This document shows, piece after piece, positions 1-5,315 of a stretch of 6,100 nt of DNA (position 1 is its first letter; each line of letters starts with the position of its first letter). A program made the translations under genes and the position numbers. Below the pieces are notes generated by a model, which saw only the letters and a program-made list of their open reading frames with translations, did no database searches and was not told the origin of the DNA. Source of the DNA: Chthoniobacterales bacterium (lineage in GTDB: Bacteria; Verrucomicrobiota; Verrucomicrobiae; Chthoniobacterales; UBA10450); NCBI GenBank assembly GCA_003244125.1, contig QHBL01000191.1, positions 1 through 6,100 on the forward strand. The letters are read 5' to 3'.

Positions 1-737
1 GCGTTTAGAGTCACGACCGCTCCGCCGGCGGGAGCGGGCGAAGTAAGCCGGACCGCTCCTGTAGCTGTGCTGCCGGAAAGAACGGACGATTGACTTAAAC
101 TTAGCGAAGAGAGGCTGGCGGTGGGCGTCGCGCTTCCCGGAGGAGTTAGAGTGAGCCAGACTTGCGAAGCGCGATAACCGTCAACGTCAGTTCCGGTTTC
201 GATGATGACTCGCCGTGCGAGTGAGACAGCATTAGTCGGAATGGTAAAGTCGATCCCAGTCTGGCTTTCGGCAATAAACAGCGTAGCTGGTGTGCTAACG
301 AGGTCCGGATCGCTACTAACCAGCTTGACTGTGATGCCTCCCGGAGGAGCCGGGCTCTGTAATGTGACCGTGCCGGTAACCGAAGTCCCACCGGCCACAC
401 TTTCGGCACTCAAACTGATGCCATACAGAATTGGCTGCACACCTAACGAGTTCTGGCCGCGACCATTGGCATAGCCCGCCAATAAGTCGCCGATGATGCC
501 GATGGAGGTGCCGTTATTCGGCACCGGCCCGGTGACGATATTCGTGATGGTCGCGTCGGTCTTGCCGGCTGGAACAGTGATGGTCGTGCCGGGCATGTTC
601 ACCTGCGGAATGTCGGTGGCGATTGTTACTACCGCGCCGCCGGCCGGCGCAGGATTGTCCAGCATCACTCGGGCATGGGCGGTATTGCCGCCGAAAGCAT
701 TCGCCGGCTCCGCCAGGATGGCGAATAGGTTGACATT
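1..737 (-). repeat. Three tandem Ig-like protein repeats (third cut by the window edge)
   Basis: Within the surface-protein frame, residues 52-153 (DNA 432-737), 154-256 (123-431) and 257-296 (1-122, incomplete) are homologous units. The segment NPAPAGG at 79-85 recurs as SPAPPGG at 179-185 and SPAPAGG at 284-290, a period of 100 then 105 residues. GG67-68, GG167-168 and SG272-273 line up the same way. The repeats are diverged at DNA level apart from the short SPAPAGG-coding patch, which argues for an old duplication. The number of repeats beyond the left edge is unknown. Confidence 0.8.
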
Positions 738-890
738 AGGTGGAGCAACGGGAGCGGTCACCGTGATGCTGCGCGCCGGAGACCATGGACCGGGGACATC
801 GCCATGAAGCGCGCGCACGCGCCAGAAGTAAGTTCCAGGCACCGGCGCACGGTGAGCTAGTAAGATCTGAGGAAGCTGGATTTGATGCAT
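1..890 (-). CDS. Partial surface protein: FN3 half-domain plus tandem Ig-like repeats (5' end apparently lost)
   Basis: Probably a fragment of a secreted or cell-surface multidomain protein; its ligand cannot be told from sequence. Reading from the ATG at 890, 296 codons are open to the left edge. Residues 1-51 look like the second half of a fibronectin-III domain, with the typical PGTYFWRVRA strand (18-27) and a GPWSPARSITV end (34-44). From residue 52 on come Ig-like beta-sandwich repeats with the signature GG-x-S/T-x(2)-G-x-V-x-L-x-SPAPAGG-x-VVT. There are no cysteines or catalytic motifs. The start is uncertain: ATG 890 has no Shine-Dalgarno and is not followed by a signal peptide, and the frame is closed by a TAA at 915-917. 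The first half of the FN3 domain and the export signal are therefore missing, so this may be a 5'-truncated pseudogene or a gene broken by a frameshift. The reading frame itself is solid; the gene's integrity is not. Confidence 0.72.
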   Translation of the reverse strand, partial: MHQIQLPQILLAHRAPVPGTYFWRVRALHGDVPGPWSPARSITVTAPVAPPNVNLFAILAEPANAFGGNTAHARVMLDNPAPAGGAVVTIATDIPQVNMPGTTITVPAGKTDATITNIVTGPVPNNGTSIGIIGDLLAGYANGRGQNSLGVQPILYGISLSAESVAGGTSVTGTVTLQSPAPPGGITVKLVSSDPDLVSTPATLFIAESQTGIDFTIPTNAVSLARRVIIETGTDVDGYRASQVWLTLTPPGSATPTASLSSLSLSQSSVLSGSTATGAVRLTSPAPAGGAVVTLN

Positions 891-1501
891 GTTGCTTAGC
901 AACCGTTGTCTGGATTAAGTCGCACAATGACGGCTGCCTCGCCAAAAGTCAGCGGCCGTCGAACGTCCGGCCCTTGGCGCTGCGCCGCGTTACGAAACAG
1001 TTCGAAAAATGCAATGCGTTGTTTTGCGATGCGATGTTGGGCCAGATAAAGCGCACTGTTCTGCGTAAGTGTTGGTTCCATATATTATTTTGCTAGTCCA
1101 GGGTATTGAATCGCGACACCACTTTCCGCCACCATCTCCGCGGTCCGCCTTCAGTGGGCTTGTGCATAGCTGAGCATTGGTTGTCCAGGTGAATAATCTG
1201 CGCATCGGGCAACGCCACACACCGGGCGCCGGAGATCGCAACCTTTCCGGAGAGATCGACTAACCCGGTTTTGAGTTCAGCCTTCTTGGGAGGAATTAAA
1301 TCCATAGGTCCTGACAGGGTATTGTTGGTGCAGAGAGAAGGGCCCCGCACCTGCGAGTCGATTGACGCTGCGATGTCTTGACGACAGCAACTCTACAGCC
1401 CAATCCGCAATTCCCTAATTGTATCTCCCCGCTCAGCTTCTGCGCCCAAGCTGCGCCGATCAGAGACGGCACCTGCCGCGTCGCCACCTGATGTCGTCGA
1501 T
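891..1501. other. Gene-poor stretch between surface-protein fragment and desaturase
   Basis: About 600 bases with no gene I can support. On the minus strand there are open frames at 896-1081 (61 codons) and 1093-1350 (85 codons, with an internal ATG at 1305). Neither has a Shine-Dalgarno, a recognisable motif or a convincing composition. They abut head to tail just upstream of the truncated surface gene, so they could be decayed remnants of its lost 5' part, but I see no FN3 or Ig motif in any of the three minus frames here. A perfect hairpin GTTGC-TTA-GCAAC lies at 891-903, exactly at the boundary of the surface-protein frame. A weak CGGC/GCCG stem at 1467-1478 lies about 25 bases beyond the desaturase stop and has no T-run. 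Confidence 0.5.
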
Positions 1502-2467
1502 TCAGCTGCCTCGAGTGGCATACTCGGCCGCCCGAATTTTATCGGCGGAGACACGCCGGAGACCTCGTGCAAGTCTGAGTCTGGCCAAGGTCCAGATAAT
1601 CCATTTAGTGGGATCGATCTGCCAGGGCTTCACGCCATTGCGATAGTCGTGCTGAAATTCGTGGTGATAATTATGATACCCTTCGCCGAAGGTGAACAAG
1701 GCAAGGAACAAGGAATCGCGGGCGCTACACTTCGTGGAATAAGGCTGACGCCCTATGGTGTGACATGCGCTGTTGATCAAGAAAGTGCAGTGCTGCAGCA
1801 CAACGATGCGCGCGACACCAGCAATTAAGAAGGCCCCGAGCGCCCCCTTCCAGTCATTCCAGAAATAACCCAAAGTAGTTGGGAGAAGGAAACTAATCAC
1901 TATCGCAATAGAGAGCACGTGCCTGTCTTGCCAGCGGACAAGTTTGTCCTTCTGCAGATCCGCAACGTTGTCGTAAGGCGGCATCGGATCGAGCTTAAAA
2001 AGCAACCATCCGATATGCGCGTAGAAGAATCCTTTTGAGATACTGTAAGGATCTTCGTCGTGATCGACGTGCTTGTGATGGCGCCGATGTTCGCTTGCCC
2101 ACATCAGGACCGAGTTCTCGAAAGCACCGGCTCCGAAAATGAGCGTTAAGAGGCGGATGGGCCAGCTCGCCTGGAAAGCGATATGGGAAAACAGGCGATG
2201 ATAGCCTAACGAGATACTGAACCCGCAGCCTGCCAGCATGGCAAAAAAAAGAACTACCTGAAACCAGTCGAGCCCAAAATAGCGGAGGTAAAGAGGGACG
2301 GCGGTTAGGCTCAAGATCAGTGTGCCGCCAAGGAAAGAACTGGTTAGCCAGTTAATGCGATCCAGAGGCAGCCGGAAAAATGTGCGCTCTTCCGGAGCGT
2401 TGATCTGACCAATGCTTGTAGCAACGACTTTGCGGTAAGCGGGGCTCTCGGCAGTCCGTTTTAGCAT
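1502..2467 (-). CDS. Acyl-CoA / fatty-acid desaturase (SCD-like, membrane di-iron)
   Basis: Integral membrane enzyme expected to insert a cis double bond (delta-9 type) into a saturated acyl chain using O2 and electrons from a ferredoxin or cytochrome, which adjusts membrane fluidity. From ATG 2467 it is 321 residues. The di-iron ligand set is complete: HRLFSH at 90-95, EHRRHH at 126-131, HNYHH at 265-269, plus the NSACH element at 232-236, which supplies the extra Asn/His ligands in animal stearoyl-CoA desaturases. Hydrophobic spans lie near 40-61, 69-89, 184-203 and 209-227, the usual four-helix layout. The GAFENS and DPY motifs between boxes are also typical. ATG 2467 is preferred over the in-frame TTG at 2524 because conserved-looking sequence (SPAYRKVVATSIG) begins soon after it; neither has a good ribosome site. 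It stands alone, transcribed away from the next gene. The exact double-bond position and acyl carrier cannot be told. Confidence 0.93.
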   Translation of the reverse strand: MLKRTAESPAYRKVVATSIGQINAPEERTFFRLPLDRINWLTSSFLGGTLILSLTAVPLYLRYFGLDWFQVVLFFAMLAGCGFSISLGYHRLFSHIAFQASWPIRLLTLIFGAGAFENSVLMWASEHRRHHKHVDHDEDPYSISKGFFYAHIGWLLFKLDPMPPYDNVADLQKDKLVRWQDRHVLSIAIVISFLLPTTLGYFWNDWKGALGAFLIAGVARIVVLQHCTFLINSACHTIGRQPYSTKCSARDSLFLALFTFGEGYHNYHHEFQHDYRNGVKPWQIDPTKWIIWTLARLRLARGLRRVSADKIRAAEYATRGS

Positions 2468-2524
2468 AGAGTCGGGCAAGTTCGCGCTCACGGCAGCGGG
2501 CTTTGGCAAGTCCCTGTCTCTCAA

Positions 2525-2666
2525 AACCGCTCAAAGGCTATTCGCGCGCAGAAGGCAAAACGGCTTCAATGAGCGTCGATACCTTCGTTCCTGATAGCTC
2601 AGTTTGAGCGGTTCCGCTTGGCAAACGCCCCCTTTTCACGGTAGTCCGTGACGCCCTACGCTCAAA
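2525..2666. promoter_or_regulatory. Candidate operator region with three CGCTCAAA copies and two hairpins
   Basis: The divergent spacer between desaturase and the 2710 gene holds the octamer CGCTCAAA at 2528-2535 and 2659-2666 and its inverse TTTGAGCG at 2603-2610. The first two extend to an 11-bp inverted repeat, AACCGCTCAAA (2525-2535) and TTTGAGCGGTT (2603-2613). The middle copy also lies inside a bulged stem: GTTTG-AGCG (2602-2610), loop GTTC, CGCT (2615-2618), bulge TGG, CAAAC (2622-2626), followed by CCCCCTTTT. A second perfect hairpin is TCACGG-TAGT-CCGTGA at 2636-2651. A repeated site upstream of a desaturase would fit a lipid-responsive regulator, but that is inference. I could not place a convincing -35/-10 pair for either gene; a lone TATAAA on the minus strand at 2682-2677 is the best -10. 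Confidence 0.4.
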
Positions 2667-2709
2667 ACGGACGCGATTTATACCCGCAACGCTCGTCGGG
2701 CTGCGTTGT

Positions 2710-3015
2710 ATGAGCATGACTACTCAATACAAACGCTTGGCCTTGATCGTGGCCCTCTTTGTCGCTGCCCTGCTTTCACCGCTTGCACTCACCGCACAGA
2801 CAACACCAGGCGGTGCCACAACCACGGCCTCATCTCCTGCTGACACAAGCCCCCGCACCGACACGACAACGCGCACTGATGTCGATCAACCACGGCACCA
2901 CAACTATGGCTGGATTGGTTTGCTCGGCTTAATTGGCCTTGGCGGCCTCATGCGCAAAACCCGGTACGACGACCGCGTGGAAGGTAGAGCCGATTCGCGC
3001 CGAACCAATGTGTAA
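2710..3015 (+). CDS. Small secreted protein with WGxxGxxG-like C-terminal sorting segment
   Basis: A 101-residue exported protein of unknown role. An N-terminal signal peptide is clear: basic QYKR at 6-9, hydrophobic ALIVALFVAALLSPLAL at 11-27, likely cleavage after LTA (27-29). Residues 31-60 are a Thr/Ser/Pro/Asp-rich, presumably disordered linker. Residues 66-81 (YGWIGLLGLIGLGGLM) form a glycine-leucine-rich membrane segment directly followed by RKTR, the tripartite design of C-terminal sorting signals. The pattern matches WGxxGxxG-type proteins with the first Trp replaced by Tyr66. The tail at 85-101 is unusually long and charged for a sorting signal, which usually ends shortly after the basic cluster. 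The start is ATG 2710, with a second in-frame ATG two codons on; no Shine-Dalgarno is evident. A role as a small envelope or processed protein is inferred. Confidence 0.8.
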   Translation: MSMTTQYKRLALIVALFVAALLSPLALTAQTTPGGATTTASSPADTSPRTDTTTRTDVDQPRHHNYGWIGLLGLIGLGGLMRKTRYDDRVEGRADSRRTNV

Positions 3016-3121
3016 AGCCGAGTTGGGTTAAGGCGGACTTGTTAAGGAGCGCGCGCACGCAGCGTAGGTCACGGTTTGCTCGAATTGCGTGCGATGGTGG
3101 AAAGAGAAGAAACTGTTCTGT

Positions 3122-3316
3122 ATGATTCCGTTCATGCCTGACGTTCATAGCGCACTTAAGCAACTCCGCGAGCGCGAGCTTCAGATATTCGCGAACTTAG
3201 GCGCCGGCCACATCACCATGAGAGAAGCACGGCGTGAGATGGCTAGCTGCGGCCGCGCGACGGAAGAAATTCGGAAAAAGATCAGGCGGCAGAAACGCGC
3301 CCTGGCGCGGCTTTAA
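3122..3316 (+). CDS. Small basic helical hypothetical protein
   Basis: Not recognised. From ATG 3122 it is 64 residues, with 15 Lys/Arg against 7 Asp/Glu. Residues 8-28 (VHSALKQLRERELQIFANLGA) and 32-64 are predicted by eye to be two amphipathic helices separated by a Gly-rich turn (GAGHIT, 27-32). The C-terminal 14 residues are strongly basic (RKKIRRQKRALARL), suggesting nucleic-acid contact or a coiled coil, but no family can be named. The frame is also open from an ATG at 3089, which would add MRWWKEKKLFC; I prefer 3122 because the purine-rich AAGAGAAGAAA precedes it and the extra residues look out of character. ATG 3134 is a third option. A strong stem-loop begins 12 bases after the stop. 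It could be a chance frame; the even helix pattern is the main support. Confidence 0.5.
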   Translation: MIPFMPDVHSALKQLRERELQIFANLGAGHITMREARREMASCGRATEEIRKKIRRQKRALARL

Positions 3317-3327
3317 ACAGGATTCAC

Positions 3328-3360
3328 CTTTGCGGTGTGCGCGCTTGCACACCGCTAAAG
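3328..3360. terminator. Strong stem-loop after small gene (terminator-like, no T-tract)
   Basis: GCGGTGTGC (3332-3340) pairs perfectly with GCACACCGC (3347-3355) around the loop GCGCTT. CTTT (3328-3331) pairs with AAAG (3357-3360) across one bulged T at 3356, for 13 pairs in all. It lies 12 bases beyond the stop at 3316. Neither strand has the run of T expected after an intrinsic terminator, so it may instead be a transcript-end-stabilising or attenuator structure for the gene at 3434. Confidence 0.4.
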
Positions 3361-3403
3361 GGCTCGTGAAAAATATCCGGGAACGGCGCACAATATGGAC
3401 AAC

Positions 3404-3419
3404 GGCTCGCATCCGAGCC
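3404..3419 (+). promoter_or_regulatory. Hairpin just upstream of the 3434 start codon
   Basis: GGCTCG (3404-3409), loop CATC, CGAGCC (3414-3419): a perfect 6-bp GC-rich stem ending 14 bases before ATG 3434, in the place a ribosome site would normally occupy. GGCTCG also occurs at 3361-3366, immediately after the preceding stem-loop, so CGAGCC could pair with either copy. This gives two mutually exclusive structures in the leader. Function is inference. Confidence 0.35.
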
Positions 3420-3433
3420 ACTGTATTTAACGT

Positions 3434-3628
3434 ATGAAGCGGCAGCTAAAACCAGAGGAGCATGAAAAGATCGTGAGCGCTGTAGCTGCGGGCGATAGGA
3501 TTAAGGCGAAAAGCGTTTATCTTTCCGCAACAGAAGGTAATCTGACAGAGGCTCAGAACTATGTGAAAACTCTCGTGGCTGAAGCTGAATCACTGCAGAG
3601 TATTTCGAAGCCCCACAGCGCGTCGTAA
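3434..3628 (+). CDS. Small protein resembling the ribosomal L7/L12 C-terminal fold
   Basis: 64 residues, role unknown. The pattern HEKIVSAVAAGDRIKAKSVY...TEGNLTEAQNYVKTLV (10-48) matches a widespread class of small proteins whose core reads G-x(2)-I-x-A-x(3)-Y-x(3)-T-x(3)-L-x-E-A-x(3)-V, similar to the helix-turn-helix part of the L7/L12 C-terminal domain, where EAK is typical rather than EAQ. Three helices are likely: 8-19, 21-34 and 37-53, followed by a short polar tail. There is no signal peptide or membrane span. The start is the ATG at 3434, the only one near the beginning of the conserved part; no Shine-Dalgarno is seen and a hairpin sits directly upstream. It follows the 3122 gene on the same strand but two stem-loops intervene, so co-transcription is doubtful. 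L7/L12 kinship is a pattern resemblance only. Confidence 0.62.
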   Translation: MKRQLKPEEHEKIVSAVAAGDRIKAKSVYLSATEGNLTEAQNYVKTLVAEAESLQSISKPHSAS

Positions 3629-3764
3629 GAATTCATACAGGCAATCTCCTGGTGCCGCCTTCCTTTTCGATACCCCTTCGGAATAGTGCCCGCCAACTTG
3701 CACGAGCGAGGATCGACCCCGCGAGCCGGATTCGAAATTGCGATGGCCGGTAACGCAAGAACTC
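3629..3764. other. Convergent spacer with no clear terminator
   Basis: Between two genes that end towards each other a shared terminator would be expected. I find only a weak GGCA/TGCC stem near 3641-3657 followed by a pyrimidine stretch (TTCCTTTTC). A T-arm-like segment on the minus strand (GCGGG, GTCGATC, CTCGC) lies near 3693-3709, but no tRNA can be built around it. Confidence 0.3.
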
Positions 3765-4958
3765 CTATGGGCTGGGAACAACAACGCCCCCGATTGGGCT
3801 GGCCGGCTTCGTCGCGATAGGATTTAGCCGCAGACCAGACGGACCTTCCGCGCTCTGCTTTTTTAGGGCGATGTCGAGGTTGCGTCGCATCCGATTCTTG
3901 TTAGATGAAAACGTCAACGCGGTCGCTTCTGCGATTCGATTGAGCTCGAAAGCCGCGAACAGACATTGGTCGAATGAATGCCACCCGAGCGTCGAACCCG
4001 CCTCGATGATCTCCTGAAATGTTTTGTTCTCCGATTCGCCGTACACGATTGTTTCCCGCGTTCGCATGCTGCTGCCCATCACTTCGGTCACGAGCAGGCG
4101 CCCGCCGCCAATGGCCTCGACCAGGCGCTGGCTGACCACGTAACGCAACGTTTCGGCGAGGCGCTGCCGGATTTGCGGCTCCTCTTCCCGCCCGAACATG
4201 CCAATAATGCGATTGATCGTCTGCCCGGCATTGATCGTGTGTAGCGAGCTGAAAACCAGATGCCCGGTCTCGGCTGCGGTCATCGCCACTTCCATCGTTT
4301 CACGATCACGGATCTCGCCTACCAGGATCACTTTTGGCGCCTGCCGCAGAGCCGCCCGCAGGCCATTCGCAAAATCGGAAAAGTCCTTGCCGAGCTCGCG
4401 CTGGCTGATCGCCGCTTTGCCGTGGCGATGGAGAAACTCCATCGGATCCTCGAGCGTGACGATGTGAACGCCTTGCGTCTGGTTGAGTTCGTTGATAATC
4501 GCCGCAAGCGTCGTCGTCTTGCCCGTGCCCGTTCCGCCCGTAAGCAGAACAATTCCATTTTTCTCCTTCGGTATTTCCCTGAAGATCGGAGGCAGACTGA
4601 GCTTTTCCAGCGTGGGAATCGTGGCCGCAAGCTTCCTCATCACGATTGCGTGACGGCCGTTTTGCTTGAAGATGTTAACGCGGAAACGCGCCAGATTCTC
4701 TACCGCATAGCTGCAGTCGCACGACCCGAATTTCGCGAAGTCTGCCTCCAACTTGGCATCGCCATTGATCACCAGGATCGCCAGCTCTTTGATGTGGGCC
4801 GGAACCAAGGCCTTCGTCGGCGTATCGATCTGGAATTCCCGCAGCTGACCATCCGCTTCGATCAGGGGCGGTCTGCCGGCAAGAAAGAGCAAGTCGGAAA
4901 CGCCCTCCGCGCTCGCCAGCATCCCCGCGAGCAAGCTATCGAGAAATTGCCGATCCAT
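3765..4958 (-). CDS. PilT/PilU-family pilus retraction ATPase (PilU-like signatures)
   Basis: Hexameric cytoplasmic ATPase of the secretion-ATPase superfamily, expected at the base of a type IV pilus to power retraction. 397 residues. An N-terminal PAS-like domain covers roughly 1-110 (SDLLFLAGRPPLIEADG at 21-37, then ARFRVNIFKQNGRHAIVMR). The RecA-like core has Walker A GGTGTGKT (141-148), Asp box TLEDPMEF (168-175), Walker B VILVGEIRD (210-218) with Glu215, and His box GHLVFSSLHT (232-241) with both histidines. The stretch RQAPKVILVGEIRDRETM (205-222) follows the PilU-type RQAPD form rather than PilT's REDPD. The PilT hallmark AIRNLIRE is absent; SMRTRETIVYGES (297-309) takes its place. The C-terminal helix GSTLGWHSFDQCLF (321-334) is also PilU/PilT-like. 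A Pro/Ser-rich tail follows residue 370. No other pilus genes are nearby. The start is ATG 4958, without Shine-Dalgarno; a 97-base gap separates it from the small gene upstream on the same strand. Confidence 0.9.
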   Translation of the reverse strand: MDRQFLDSLLAGMLASAEGVSDLLFLAGRPPLIEADGQLREFQIDTPTKALVPAHIKELAILVINGDAKLEADFAKFGSCDCSYAVENLARFRVNIFKQNGRHAIVMRKLAATIPTLEKLSLPPIFREIPKEKNGIVLLTGGTGTGKTTTLAAIINELNQTQGVHIVTLEDPMEFLHRHGKAAISQRELGKDFSDFANGLRAALRQAPKVILVGEIRDRETMEVAMTAAETGHLVFSSLHTINAGQTINRIIGMFGREEEPQIRQRLAETLRYVVSQRLVEAIGGGRLLVTEVMGSSMRTRETIVYGESENKTFQEIIEAGSTLGWHSFDQCLFAAFELNRIAEATALTFSSNKNRMRRNLDIALKKQSAEGPSGLRLNPIATKPASPIGGVVVPSP

Positions 4959-5042
4959 CGCTGCAAAGAAACAGCTAGGATCGTGCCTCCAACTGAAGTC
5001 GGATTCCGCCGCCGGTAGACTACGGTTTGTCTGCGGGAATGG

Positions 5043-5192
5043 TTACCCGCGAAATTTGCTCGCCGCGCGACGAACGGGGGCGTTATGAGCCAAAAGCTTG
5101 CGCTGCTTGGGATTCACGCTTTCCGGCTGCCAGGTCTTCTTCGTTACGGACTGGCTTTTCTTAAGTTCAGGTTTTGGCTTTTGTGTCGACAT
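5043..5192 (-). CDS. 49-residue lysine/arginine-rich hypothetical protein
   Basis: Not recognised. From ATG 5192 it encodes 49 residues with 13 Lys/Arg and only 2 Glu, and many Pro, Gln and Ser: MSTQKPKPELKKSQ at 1-14, QRKLLAHNAPVRRAASKFRG at 30-49. It has no hydrophobic segment and looks disordered, as in small nucleic-acid-binding proteins. The frame is open back to a TTG at 5273, but that would add 27 hydrophobic/mixed residues that overlap a good promoter on the other strand, so ATG 5192 is preferred. The only upstream purine tract is GGCGAAACAAT. A GCGGG/CCCGC stem (5033-5037 with 5046-5050) overlaps the stop codon. It may be co-transcribed with the pilus ATPase downstream. A chance frame is possible; the consistent composition argues for a gene. 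Confidence 0.5.
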   Translation of the reverse strand: MSTQKPKPELKKSQSVTKKTWQPESVNPKQRKLLAHNAPVRRAASKFRG

Positions 5193-5212
5193 ATTGTTTC
5201 GCCAGACGTTAC

Positions 5213-5261
5213 GTGACAGTCTGGAGAACGTCGATGCTACAATTGTGAGCTGGTCTCCAGA
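5213..5261 (+). promoter_or_regulatory. Candidate sigma-70 promoter overlapped by an 8-bp inverted repeat
   Basis: GTGACA (5213-5218) and TACAAT (5238-5243) each match the -35 and -10 consensus at five of six positions, with a 19-base spacer that is longer than ideal. Transcription would begin near 5250 and read into the transporter. TCTGGAGA (5220-5227) in the spacer is the exact inverse of TCTCCAGA (5254-5261) just past the predicted start, so the arms flank the -10 box. That is the arrangement expected of a repressor operator, for instance for a metal-responsive regulator; no regulator gene is in the window. Confidence 0.45.
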
Positions 5262-5306
5262 ATACAGCCACAATGGTGCTTAACCTAACGCTATTCGCGA
5301 CGGCGT

Positions 5307-5310
5307 GAGG
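5307..5310 (+). promoter_or_regulatory. Shine-Dalgarno GAGG that selects the TTG start at 5316
   Basis: GAGG ends five bases before TTG 5316, an ideal spacing, while the in-frame GTG at 5331 has no such sequence before it. This is the clearest ribosome site in the window. Confidence 0.55.
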
Positions 5311-5315
5311 TTCTC

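Noticed and set aside
202..807. Long plus-strand open frames opposite the surface-protein gene
   Set aside because: They are rich in Val/Pro/Ala with no motif, whereas the minus frame gives clear FN3 and Ig-like repeats; they are antisense shadows.
1467..1478. Small CGGC/GCCG stem after the desaturase stop as an intrinsic terminator
   Set aside because: Only four pairs and no T-run on the transcribed strand.
2468..2524. Extended desaturase start at TTG 2524
   Set aside because: Adds 19 charged, unremarkable residues and overlaps the CGCTCAAA site; ATG 2467 is the simpler start, though the extension is not excluded.
3015..3047. Weak AAGCCG/CGG-A-CTT stem and GTTAAGG direct repeat after the 2710 gene
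   Set aside because: Short, with a bulge, a 13-base loop and no T-tract; within chance expectation.
3690..3715. tRNA T-arm-like sequence on the minus strand (GCGGG GTCGATC CTCGC)
   Set aside because: The loop is not TTCRANN and no matching acceptor, anticodon or D arm is found; it is also followed by no CCA context.
4260..5018. 252-codon plus-strand frame opposite the pilus ATPase
   Set aside because: Arg-rich composition typical of an antisense shadow; the minus strand encodes complete Walker A, Walker B, Asp and His boxes.
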